NCBI GenBank assembly: GCA_003999685.1
Contig: CP021228.1
Span: 124,001 to 188,000, forward strand
Reading direction: 5' to 3'
Length of the DNA stretch: 64,000 bases
DNA from: Taiwanofungus camphoratus
Taxonomy: Eukaryota > Basidiomycota > Agaricomycetes > Polyporales > Taiwanofungaceae
Positions within the stretch are counted from its first letter, which is position 1, and each line of letters starts with the position of its first letter. The position numbers were made by a program, and so were the translations under genes. The notes beneath the pieces are model-generated. The model was not told where the DNA came from and made no database searches. It saw only the letters and a list, made by a program, of their open reading frames with translations. Below, one piece after another: positions 48,721 to 59,690 of this stretch.

Positions 48721-51591
48721 ACCCCTCAACATTCAGAAAGCAAGCCTTGTGTTGTTTCCGATGTCGCAGAAGGGGATAATGAAGCACAACCAGGTAGAGT
48801 AACGACTCGGACAAGCCAAGGTCGCAGGAGTTCGACGAGATCGCAAACAGCCACATCCGTTCAGCGAAGCGACTCCCGCTACTCCGACTCGAATACAACG
48901 CTGGGCCACACTTCCTTTCACGACTGGAACGCGTTACTTGACAGCGCCTTCCTTTATACGACTCTCTAGAACTTAACCTAATCGATGCATTAGTCTCAAC
49001 AGTGATCTCAAGCTGCTTTCTACTGCTCTGAGGTTCTCATCTAAGGGCCATCAGCAGCGTCTAGGTTTCTGACTGACCATCCCGCCCTCGCTATATTCTT
49101 CTTGTGGCCTCGAGCGAGGAAGATTTTTTGTAGAGGACTAAGTTCACCACTCCAGTTATCTCTCTCGCCCTTATGCTTTTTTCTCTGCGTTCAATAGGAA
49201 GATGCGGATGAGCTTTGTGGTACCTAGTTGGAGGGTGGCTATTAGCAACACGGCCTCTGTTTCAGCTACTTGGGTGAGTGCAGCGACTTCAAGCATTTCA
49301 TTTTCTCCTTGGACAGTGTACTGGTGTACCTGGAACTGGCAGCAAAATGTACTCTTTTTGAAGGCCTCTCGGAGTCACAGTGCCAGGTCGTTGGCGGATC
49401 TCGAAGTATGCCTTGTATATATTACAGGTGAGCATCGCGCACGGACTTATGCTATTCAATTAGGATGCTTCTCGGCTTCTGTTCCCCCCTCTCCTTGAAC
49501 AAGCCAGAAGCTTGCGGATTACCGCGGTACTGTGTCCTCCTGACGACTGCCATCTCACAATATTGTCAGGGAAGAAGTGATTATGGCTACTTAACGCTTG
49601 TGACACCAGAACAGCACGATACTAATCATTTTTTACTTCGCCACCCTGCGATAGCTACCGCCTCCCATATAGATGACGTCCTTGTCACATTCCTTTTGTT
49701 TGACCGCCAGAGAAAATATCACTGTTCAATTTGCCATTTTGATGCTATACAGAACGCATCTGCGTGTTCAAAATGCACCATCCTGCCCTGGCACTGGTCT
49801 ATGGGCGCGTTCTTGAGGCGGACCTGTTGATTTGAGAAAACGGAATAATTTGGTATTTCGTCGTAGTGAGCTTGGTTGCTGACTCGTCACATTCCGAATG
49901 AGTGCTTCCTCGATGGTTGGTCTGAAGCCACCCTCAGACCCACTCGTCGAGTCTCGAAGTTGATGGTGAGCTATTTGACTTGCAGGTTCAATTGTATGAA
50001 GTCTACAGAGAGGCACCGCCGTTGCACTAAACAGATGGATATATCGCGACCCAACGTATGTTGGAAGTAAGGAAACAACCTGTGCCTCTTTGTGTTCATT
50101 CATGCAGTGTTTGCGTTTGATGTCCCATGCCTAGTCCAGGGCCATATTTTGCAGGGGACGCCGTATGAATGAATAACGTCCTCCAGTGCTCAATGCAGTC
50201 TCATCGTATGCGTTTTTAAGCGCACCAAGGGCCATGCCAGCCGGAGCCTGAGGCTCGAGGGACAACATTCTTACCTTCGGCAGGTGCAGTTGTTGTAATT
50301 TGCAGACGAATGTCGATATTGACTACCATGGGAACTATTGGGCACCCTGAATCTGGTCGTCGATGATCAGCGTGCGCTTTAGTCAGAGATACCCAGCGGA
50401 GACTCCAAGCAACCCCAGCAAGCGCACTTGCCGCTATGACATTGTACAGGCCCATTCCTCCGGTAAGAGTGCCGAGCACTATTCAACCTTATGAACGACA
50501 GACTGTTGCTTTTTCTCTTCAAGCCAGATACGCATTTATGTCAACTCATATTGTGTCCATGGACAGCCGATATATAGCCTGATCCTATGCGATTTCTGAC
50601 AACGCTCGGTGATGTACGCATATAACCACATTTCATCGTAAGGTTTAGTTTCAACAGACTACTATTGCGATACTTCTACTTAAGCTGCGCTGCAATCGTT
50701 CGCTTCGCGTTCTAGGTTTCCCCGTTGTCGAAACGCCAATAGTTATCATGGGAAGCCAAAATGGTCCATGATGTCGGATTCGTCCTTGCTTCCTTGAAGT
50801 AGCGACAGTATCCTTTCGTACATGCAGCCTTCGACAATCCCAGCCCAAAATTTGAAAGAGACTTCTTTTTTGTAAATATCTTGACCAGTGATATATTGAT
50901 AATTGATGTCGCTTTGACAATCCTTATGGCTCCGCCGCGGGACCAGCATTGTATTCCGAATCCCAATCCCGAATGGCCTTCGGGGGCTTCTCTCAGCATA
51001 GTCTGTACTGTCCTTTGCAAGAGCTTCATGCTTTGAAATCGCCGCGCTCGAGACTCAACGATGCATTGAGTATAGAGCAGTGATCGACTGATCGACGCAC
51101 GGTGACCAAATTTATAGCTGCATTCATTGGCAGGGAACACTGGTGTTCTGTAGATGTGGCATCGAGTGTAGGGAACCGGCGGTTCTTATTGAGACCAAGT
51201 GTAGAAATCTACTCACCTACTTCCAGCTATATGAGCGTACGAGAATTTTCGGTACAATGCTCACCTGTCGTTTGACGAGACAGTATGTTCATTCTTGACG
51301 TTCCCGCGAAGGTCACTGTCGAGGGCACGAACAGAGATAATGCATTAGTATTGCAGTGTACAATCCAACCGATATGCTCTAGATAGCAAAACAAAGCCGA
51401 CAGCGAAAACCGAACAGGGATGAGACCAAAGTATGTACACAAGAATGGCAACTGGATATTGATACAGGTAAACGGAAACCATCGACGTAATTATGCAAAA
51501 CAAGATATGCTTCCTTTTGAGATCGAGACTCGACGTCCCTTCCTTCTCCGTGTGATTTTTGAATAGTTCTCAACACAACGCCCTCTAGAAT
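48721..51591. other. Spacer between the paralogous units, no gene recognised
   Basis: Contains a few frames of 85-140 codons, among them 48706-48969 (+) and 50712-51140 (-), with no recognisable motif or confident splice model. It could hide small multi-exon genes. The last 150 bases before paralogue B's stop resemble the paralogue A 3' flank. Confidence 0.35.
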
Positions 51592-52210
51592 CTAGTGCTT
51601 CTTCCGCAACGGCAATGGCAACCAGCTTTTCATGGCTTGACATATGTCCTTGGCTCTTCGAGCAATGTCCTAGAAGATGAGGATAAGAAATGACGAAACG
51701 AATGACTCTGTGCATATCGCACTCACAATTATCAAGGGGGAAGCTAGCAGTATTTTTTTGACCTTTCCACCACCAATCTGCTCGGGTTTTGGGGACGGAG
51801 AGTCCAGGTGCAAAGTTGACACGTCTCCGTCTGGGTCAGCCTGCTCATCAAGCGCACGCTGCAAGACAAATGGCTTCGCATAAGTGAACTGATACCGGCG
51901 TCATAAGGTCGAACGCACGAGGACTCCTAAGACACAGGACAACTCCTCTTGATACCTGTAGTCGACCGTATTCTGCAACGTCACGCCCCAAATCGGAAGC
52001 ACATCCGTAATATACATCTAAACACGGTCATATAATGGTGTAGAAACATACCATGAGGGGATCATCTCGATCATGGCGACGAGCAACTCTGGGATACGGA
52101 TGATATCTCAAGAGATGACTAGAGCGATACGTAGGTAGCCGATTCGAATAAAGATCGATCATAGACATGGCGAGTGTGAACGAGGGATAAGGTATACTGA
52201 GAGCACGCAT
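51592..52210 (-). CDS. Unknown four-exon gene, paralogue B
   Basis: Four exons on the minus strand (52210-52052, 52017-51919, 51858-51727, 51669-51592) give 155 residues, again with all introns in phase 0 and exon 1 exactly 53 codons. Exon 1 has the same YPSFTLAMSMID and RVARRHDRDDPLM segments as paralogue A. Exon 2 keeps LQNTVDYRY but differs around it. Exon 3 keeps DPDGDVSTLHLD and a hydrophobic end (LLASPLII). Exon 4 keeps DIAR and a basic C-terminus. The product is unknown. The strong contrast between exon 1 and the rest suggests either functional constraint on the N-terminal part or gene conversion between copies. It is transcribed in the same direction as paralogue A, about 5 kb away. 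Confidence 0.7.
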
Positions 52211-52349
52211 CAACAATGGCGGACAACCCTTCAGAATTGAAGAAAAAAAGAGAGAAAAGCGATGGCCAGTTGACAGTCGCAAGTAGTAAAAAGGAGTGGA
52301 TGAGAAGTGCAATTAAGAGCCAAAGGCGTTGAAGGAAGGCAGGTCAGTC

Positions 52350-53650
52350 CAGACCTGCTCATTATGTAGCGCAGCCAGTGATGCGGAAGCAGGATTGCAT
52401 AACGCGGGGCTCGTTTCCCTCATTAGGTTAGGAATTTGGCTATCATTGCGACGCGACCATCCGGCTACATTTGCTTCCGTGTCCTTCACGAATGCGCGTT
52501 CGCGAAAACCGAAGTGGTCTTTTGACGCTCCTAGCACTGTGCCTCTCCGCAAAGGATACCCCACTGCATAGAAAACCGGAATGGACAAAGCTTTATACCT
52601 TCCACCCATGGAGCCATTCGGTTTTCAAACGAACAAATGGTATTGGACCAACGACAACTTCATATCGCCTTGTCATGGGAGGCACTGTCAAATATATATA
52701 TATCAGCTGTTTTAATATGCTTACGCAGTTCGGAATATCCTTCATGAACTCTTCAGCCTTTCAGACAAATACAGCGCCTTTCATGAGGACGAATCGAGAA
52801 TGCCAATACCAATTGTGAAGTCCTCGCAGATGGACGACATCTTCCTCTCATATATGACCGCATGTTACGATACGCTCTATGTCCTTTTACGGAGGAAAAC
52901 ACATTCCAAAGCCATTTTATTGAATATCGTTCTGCGCATAGACTGCCCTGGACATTAGTTGCAGCTGTGCATGAGCTGACGTTACAGTGACAATAACATC
53001 ACGTCACATCACGTCACATATTAAAGACGCGCCGCAGGCAAGTACCATCAAATGCCTTTCACAAGCAAACTCTCAACTGAAATGATGATGACATCGGAAC
53101 TGCTTCAGAAAAGTGTGATCAAGACTTAAAATGAGTACGTGCATCAAGTCCGCAAAGCGCAAGATGTTGCACCACAAAGATATTGGCAATCGCCCTCTGG
53201 CAATACGAAAAGTGGCAGTAATTTATGCAAGAAGATCCAGCAAGCAGAGAAAGGTTCGACACAGAAGATGAATGAGGTGATATTAGCAGCGTGAACGCAC
53301 CGAGACTCTAATGGAAATCATTAACCGGGTGCATATCCACAGTCCTGTCTGGTTTTGGCAGGCATAGTCGCACAGGACGCAATATCAAGACCGTCCAGAG
53401 AGATTCTATCAATACGAAGATTCGTTGGCGCATGGGGCAAGGTGTGCAGCAGTGTTTGGCGAACTCCGGCAACAAGTTGCATCGACCATCGGTGCATCCG
53501 GCGAAGTGAAGTGACAAGAAATGTTGGAGCACCAAGTTCAGCACATTGATTGCAATACAAGCGCGAGAAATCTAGCTGGGTGTGCCAATGGCCGTCACGA
53601 AAAGTACGGGATTTTTGACACCGCTATTTCAGGCGGGAGCCTTGATCAGT
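52350..53650. repeat. Upstream part of duplicated unit B
   Basis: Counterpart of 47380-48720. Matching blocks: CTCATTATGTAGCGCAGCC (52360), GCGACGCGACC (52450), GTGTGATCAAGA (53114), GTGAACGCACC (53290) and a TTTTTGACACCGCTATTT block (53614). The order and spacing mirror unit A, so the duplication covered at least 2 kb. Confidence 0.6.
52975..53022. promoter_or_regulatory. Cluster of CRE/bZIP-like ACGTCA sites, unit B
   Basis: CTGACGTTAC and two tandem ATCACGTCAC units lie within 48 bases, about 800 bases upstream of the paralogue B start, matching the position of the cluster in unit A. Confidence 0.4.
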
Positions 53651-55461
53651 CGGTATTAACTGGGCGTCGCCGGTGTGACAAAGTCCAAGCCTCCGAGAAC
53701 ATCCCAGAGGATTTTCCAAGAGTAAAGGAGATATCAACAAAGGCGGGGTGGCGAGAAGCGGTTGTGCAGCCACGATCGCTTGCGAATCCAATTGCCGGTA
53801 ATCCCGCGCCACTCCGCTGTGTCCCCGTCTCCGTTCACCACAGTCGCGCAGCCAATATTTCAATATTCGTCGACATCCTTCGATGACTTTCCCCTTTCAA
53901 CTTGTTCGTCTCAAGCAGCTTCCCGGAATGAATCCATTATCAAGTACTCGGTGGCCAACTCTAAGTTGAGGATCGTTCATATCGCGAATCTCTTTGGCGG
54001 TCGTACTCTTGTGAATTCACGATGAGGAAAAACAAAATATCGAAGGACTGGAATTCCCTCTCTGCGCCTTACCTCCCTGATCGAAGGTTTCCGGCCTCCG
54101 GCATGCTTGCTCTGATCGGTCATGCTATATATCTGCCCGGATGCACGGGCGTTCGGCCATAAGCCTGATCTATATGTTGCTCGTGGAATTGTTGGGGATG
54201 TTTCGTAAAGATTGAGGGGCTAGGTTACACTCTTAGTCATGCTTGGCGGTGGGATTGACGTTCTACCTTACAATCAGTGCGTTCGGATTTTCAACTTTGT
54301 GTCATTTTAATGAATTTTGTCCTTCGATGACATTTGATGCGCCATTCACAGGTTCACGGCGTTGCTGCATTCCTCGACAGCTGATCAAAGATATTGATGC
54401 CATTCACATACCGTCGGTGAGCAACGAGTTGGAGAACTTGTTACATTGACTAGAAAAGCCTCGTCTATGCACTCAGCAAATAAAGAGCACTATCTTGGAC
54501 CACTTCATTTCCGTTTCGCTGAGGATCACCACTCCACGTTGCGTATGGCGAAGGAATTATGTGCTCGCTCAACCCAGCGGACGAGATTTATACAAATTGT
54601 TGTACCAAGAGCGACCGGCCACACTAGTCATTTGTGCGACTACCTCTCCGTTGCTTAGCGTTCTGTGTCTCAGGGATAATAGTACTCCCTCTCACGGAGT
54701 GGCTGGAAAGAAACTTATTCACCGTACGAGCATTCAGCCACCTTTTTGCGTCATTTGAACCACACCTCAATGCTCCTACATAAAGTCGTATCCTCATGTC
54801 ATCGCCACAAAACGCATACGTGGATATGTCCTCGCAATAACAAGTCCATATAGCCAGAGACTCCTTTTGCATTGCATGCGCGAGTGGATGATTGTTGAAA
54901 CTTTTAGGAAATCGGTTACTACTCATTCCATAAAATTGACGACAGGGCGAATAGTCTCGCCACCAGGAGGATCTACCAACTTGGATAACATCCCGATAAA
55001 GTACGTTTGATGGATCTAGGTGCGGGCCGTCACAGAACATTGGATGAGTTGAGTTCTGGGCGACGATAAGCTTTCAGGAATAGAAGGTATAATTGCGTCG
55101 GTTGTCTCTGGCACATTGTCAGATACGCCCTTGAGCCCAACCTCTCTTACTAGCATCAGACAACTAGATCTAACCAGTATCTTCTACCGCAAGCATATCC
55201 GCCCGCCCAGCATACCTAGATCACAAGTTTATCCGCTGTATCAAGGCGTCTACACATCCGAAATCATATCTCACTGTCGGCTCCTGACAGCGGGAGTCCT
55301 ACCTGTCGTGCCTCTCAACGCCTGCTTAGAATTTAATTTCCGGGAATTGTGTCTATAGCGGATGATAGTGATCTCAGCATCTTCATTCGTGCAATACCCG
55401 TTGGACTCTCTGCTGTAGGAATTGCAAAGGGTCCGAGTTGGGAGTGAAGCTACCGATGTGC
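53651..55461. other. No gene recognised
   Basis: Short frames only. A plus-strand frame at 53762-54025 (87 codons) and a minus-strand frame at 54624-55040 (138 codons) carry no known motif. No tRNA or terminal repeat was seen. Confidence 0.35.
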
Positions 55462-55553
55462 GGTTCAGGTTCGGTTCAGGCGACTTTTGCCTGAACCTGA
55501 ACCTGAACGGGTGTAATTTTTTCCTTGAGTGCTGAACCTGCACCTGTACCTGA
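55462..55553. repeat. TTCAGG/CCTGAA short-motif cluster
   Basis: About ten copies of the hexamer TTCAGG or its complement in 92 bases: a direct pair on the left, then runs of CCTGAA on the right, giving a partly palindromic cluster. This looks like the motif-rich terminal part of a non-autonomous DNA transposon, but no target duplication could be found. Confidence 0.6.
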
Positions 55554-55754
55554 GGCTTGAGGCCTAACAGCCGCTGAGCACGAGCGCATCGGAATTATCT
55601 AGCATGATTCCCTTTCTGAGCAACGTGGCTGCTGTTCGTCGCGCTCGCTCAATGTTTCGTTTTGAACACGATAGACGACCGGTTGATTGTGGCATCTGCG
55701 GCTTCGCAGTGTACCTGCTCAGTCTTAAAATCAATGAAATGTGCTTTCGTGACC

Positions 55755-55900
55755 CTCTGTAAAAAGGATAGTCAACTTAGTCGCAATCCTAATCCCTAAA
55801 TCGCGCCAATTGACTAACTGGTCTTTTTTCTCGGCTGTCTAGATTTGGAGAGAATAGTTATGCAGCAGTCGTTAATTTAAGCGACTAATGCGTGACTACC
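55755..55900 (-). mobile_element. Truncated copy of the CTCTGTAAAA MITE
   Basis: Begins CTCTGTAAAAAGGATAGTCA and follows the right half of the intact element at 56295-56529 in reverse orientation through TTTGGAGA, AATAGT and GCGACTAATGCGTGACTA. It then stops matching at about 55900. The second terminal repeat is missing, so this copy cannot move by itself even with transposase supplied. Confidence 0.85.
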
Positions 55901-56294
55901 TTCCTGCCTACATTCAAATATGCTCACGGCCTTCGGACCCCAAGTGTTGAATAGCTCCTATCATGGACCATCAATTTGTCGCGATCGTCATGTTTATGCT
56001 TGAACACTACCAATTTCGTACCAACGATTTGAATCATCAGTGTCTTTCGGTGCACTGATGACCCCGAAGGGCCCACCGTCTTGAGTTTAAGTGACTTACA
56101 TTTACAAGAGCGATCAATCGCCCAGTCTCCGCGGCAACGCTGACACTTCGTCAAATTGCTGAGTGCCAATCGATTGCGATTAGGTTGTATCAAACCCGCA
56201 TCTATCATGTTACCATCGGGGCAAACACGGATCCGCATATATGCCATTTGCGTTCACACAACCTTTTGAAATCCATACACGATCGTTGATTACT

Positions 56295-56529
56295 CTCTGT
56301 AAAAAAGGATAGTCAACCGTAGTCCCCAAATTGCGCCAGGTGACTATTATGGTGACTAAATCAGGGAGCATAGTCACGCATTAGTCGCTTGAATCGACTA
56401 CACCTTGACTGATGCGTGACTATTTTCTCCAAATTTGGACAGCGGCATTCAAGAAAAATGACTAGTTAGTCCATTGGCGCAATTTGGGGACTAGGTTTGT
56501 GACTAGGTTGACTATCCTTTTTTACAGAG
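56295..56529. mobile_element. Intact 235-base MITE with 7-base target duplication
   Basis: Perfect inverted ends (CTCTGTAAAAAAGGATAGTC and its complement) extend, with small differences, through a TAGTCCCCAAATTGCGCCA block on each side. The element is flanked on both sides by GATTACT (56288-56294 and 56530-56536), a 7-base target-site duplication. The interior holds GACTA/TAGTC motifs in both orientations and no coding capacity. The superfamily is not certain from these features alone. Confidence 0.92.
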
Positions 56530-57002
56530 GATTACTGGTCAAGAACTTCAAAGCACCTGATAAAACTTTGCGCGATGTTTAAATTAGCGATATGTACTGT
56601 ACGTATCAATCAAACCACACATGGTCGGTTTCAAATTTGATTGATTTCTTTCTGAGGAACCGAAACACAATGTAAAGTACAAGTAAATAGGGATATGAAC
56701 CATAAGCTATAAATATGAAGGTCCGAGATATCACCTTGGAAACATGGCGAAGAGAAGGAAAGGGATGACAAGGAGAGCGCTGACTCGAGTAGAATACGGG
56801 AAAGCAACAACCAAAGAGCGCATGATGAAGAGAAGCACACAGCTGGTGAGGGCGGAACACAGCTGAGTAGAGCAGTACATGTGACACGGACCTAGGGGTA
56901 CGAAATCCAGTGGGATATACACGGCACAACACATCAAGTGTTTCGCGAGCCACTGTGATCAGAACAGTGGCGCCGGAGGAACACCGTGCACTCGCAGCCC
57001 AC

Positions 57003-58462
57003 CTAGACTGCACTCATTCTTCGCCCAGTAGGAGGATTCCTGATTTGCGGCACAGGTCCCAACAAAAGGGGTGCCCCTGGCAGGGTCAGGCTCGTGCGGG
57101 AATCGAGTCTGCCCGCAGGACCAGATCTCGCACCCGCTCGCACAGTTCGGTTCTGGATCTGGGCGGAGGGCGGATAGGCAGGCTTGTCCGGGTCGGTGGG
57201 CGAGGCCGTAAGGGCCGTCATGGTCTGTGCACGCGAGCGCATGATGGGCGTACCGGCGCGGATGAGCTCGATGAGGCGCGGGTGCTTACGTGCCTCCGCA
57301 AGAAACAGATGGGCACCAATGAGTTCTGTATCGGGCGTGAGTTGGATGCGCTCAAGGGCGGGGTTCGCCGATATCTAGAAATAAACATGAATTGAGTCTC
57401 CGCGTCCCCGATCGAGGTGCGACAGAAACCCACCTCCAGTAACGTGTTGTTCCATACGGCTGGTAAGAGCGCGCGAACAACCTGGAGCTTCGGAGCAATA
57501 GCCAGTGATGCAGCAAAGGATGCAGATGCTGGTGACGGGGAAAAGCGGAAGGCAATGTTAACGGACTCCTGCAAAAAGAGAGTAAATTCAGCATGTGGAC
57601 GGTAAGAAACTCAATCGCGGTGAGATCATCGCAAATGCCGTACGGAGACATCTTCATTTCGGGCTCCTGCTGAACCGGCCGCCGCTCAAGAAGCCTTCCA
57701 GAGGAACAAATGCGGGGAAGTTAGGTTTAGCGTGCCACGTGTACATCCATCACTTTCTCAGCGCATCATTATACCTTCCATGTCTAGCTACTACTACTGA
57801 TTTCGACAGCACGGGAATGAAGGACCCACCAAGTTTCTCCACTTGGAAATCGCCTTGCCCAAGTGTTCAAAGATAAGAGTGGGACGGGGTTGCGTGAGGT
57901 ATGCATTCTTGCGGATGGCTAGGTGCTTGATCCTGTGCATTTTGGTGAAGCTATCACAAAATCGCAGAACCTTCTTGTCCGCCAATCTCGCATGGCTTTC
58001 AACCAGAGGATACACCTGGGCTCGTGGGCCAGGAATGACAGGTGATGGTATGCCATTATCGACAGTCATATCGAAGATCTCTAGGTTGGGACAAAAATCG
58101 ACGATTCCAACTAGCGCGTCGAATGTACCTTCAATCTTGATAGCGCGTACCCAGTAACCCAAATGAGGATTCATACGAAGAGTGCCTGCAAGTAAAGCTG
58201 TACCACGAGGAGACCGCAAGAACACATGGCGGTAATACAGAGGAGTTGCAATCCGAAGCCATGTGTGGCTTACCAAGAAGGGGGCAATACAAGTCCCAGT
58301 GTGTGCCATAGAAGTGATTAATCGGGATGGAGTAGAACAGGGTACTGAAGGAGATGAGTGCCAAGAGGGGTGGAGATGGTTGTGGGGGGATGCTGGTGTC
58401 AACACGTATTCAAGAATACGTTCAAGGAGTTCTTCAGGGATGGAAGAGATAGTGACCAACAT
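57003..58462 (-). CDS. F-box protein
   Basis: ATG 58462 opens a 212-codon first exon on the minus strand that begins with an F-box-like segment (ISSIPEELLERILEYVL, with SHTWLRIATPLYYRHVF completing it). An F-box binds Skp1 and recruits targets to an SCF ubiquitin ligase. The rest of exon 1 (LGYWVRAIKIEGTF, VDFCPNLEIFDM) looks like the irregular leucine-rich-type substrate region common in basidiomycete F-box proteins. Splicing from a donor after WRNL leads to an exon around SPYGICDDLTAIEF, then one with FRFSPSPASASFAASLAI and NNTLLE. The last exon starts ISANPALERIQLTPDTEL and ends at 57003. The exact border of exon 2 is uncertain. The substrate is unknown; such families are large and fast-evolving in Agaricomycetes. 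Confidence 0.8.
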
Positions 58463-58654
58463 TTTGCGAACTTGGAAGAGGCAGTTGATGGGTGATTAAA
58501 AATTAAAGAGATGCTGGAGAGCAAGTTATATGAGAAGATCTAGCGTTTCAGAAGGAGCTGCACGTGCTACCCACTCACCAAAAGTATCTGCCTGCAGATA
58601 GACGATGATGAACGCACCGGTGTTGGACGAGAAACGAGGGCAGCCTCGAGGATG
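58463..58654. other. F-box gene promoter and left flank of hAT MITE
   Basis: Short stretch upstream of the F-box gene ending in the target duplication CGAGGATG (58647-58654). Confidence 0.5.
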
Positions 58655-59028
58655 TAGTGTTGCGGTCGAGTCGAGTTGAACTCGGAACTCGACTCGACTC
58701 GCGTGCCGAGTTCACAAACTCGGACATCCGAGTCGAGTCGAGTAACTCGCTCGACAACTCGACGAGTTGGTGTTTCTGATAACATAAGCATGATCTCACG
58801 CAGTGATTGGCTAGTTTGCTGTTCCGGCTGCCTCTTACATAAGCACCATCAATCCAGACTCAGCACGTGAGCTGGGACATCGAAGGTGAGCTCTTGCCCT
58901 CCGGTGCTTGGATTCTATTGGCTGCCTGACACGGCCCGGTTTCACCCTCGCCTCGAAGAAACTCGGATTTTCGAGTTTTGTCGAGTTTGTGACTCGACTC
59001 GACTCGAACTCGACTCGTCGCAACACTA
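58655..59028. mobile_element. 374-base hAT-type MITE rich in CGAGT/ACTCG
   Basis: The ends are TAGTGTTGCG and its exact complement. The element is flanked by a perfect 8-base duplication, CGAGGATG, at 58647-58654 and 59029-59036. An 8-base duplication with TAGNG-type ends is the hallmark of the hAT superfamily. The outer 100 and 60 bases are packed with CGAGT and ACTCG pentamers in both orientations, probable subterminal transposase-binding sites. There is no coding capacity, so movement would depend on a transposase elsewhere. Perfect duplications suggest a fairly young insertion. Confidence 0.93.
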
Positions 59029-59036
59029 CGAGGATG

Positions 59037-59384
59037 AAATTTCACTACTAGTGTGAAATTCAAAGTTTTAATGACTCGAGCTGAAAGAACACTAAAGGGA
59101 AGGGAGATTTATATGGCAAATGAATGTCGGACTACTGGTACTATGGACCGGTGAGCCTGTCTATAACTTAGGGAGGCGACGACGAGCCTCCGGTCCTTTT
59201 CAAATCGCATCTGCATTTGTTTCCACGATACGCGCGAGTCCAACAGAATTCGCAATGTCAATTTGCTGGAAGCCCGAAGCGATGAGAGCGAGCATGTCAA
59301 GTCCTCGAACTCGTTAGGCAGTGAACACTGCATTCTCCTAAACGGACTAAGACGCGGTGAGGATCGCACCTATGACCCGGTGCG
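59037..59384. other. Right flank of hAT MITE, no gene recognised
   Basis: A minus-strand frame near 59270-59320 reads QQIDIANSVGLARIVETNAD, which looks coding-like but has no match I recognise. It could be the remains of a gene next to the MITE insertion. Confidence 0.35.
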
Positions 59385-59690
59385 GTGACCTTGCCACAGT
59401 GATGTACGGTCAGTGCCCAAGGTCATAGGTCACGGTCACTGACCCTATGACTGTCAGTGACTTTCCACTGACCCTGGTAGGGTCATGACCCCGAGGGTAA
59501 CGCCGGGGTCTTGTCCAGAGTGGTGACAGAGGGCACCCTTCCTTATCGGTAGTGAACGCAGGCAGAGGTCACAGAGCCAGTGTTGTAAAGGTCATGTTCA
59601 ACCCCTTGACTTTTGACTGGGGTCATGACCTTGACGGGGTCATGACCCGGGCCAAATGAGGGTCAGAAAGTCAAGCTGTGACCTACACGG
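59385..59690. repeat. GGTCA/TGACC-rich repeat with two hAT-like left ends
   Basis: About twenty GGTCA or TGACC pentamers in 300 bases. Two subsegments begin CAGTGATGTACGGTCA (59397) and CAGTGTTGTAAAGGTCA (59578), resembling the ends of hAT elements whose termini start C/TAGTGTTG. No matching right end or target duplication was found, so these are probably broken or nested MITE fragments. Confidence 0.6.
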
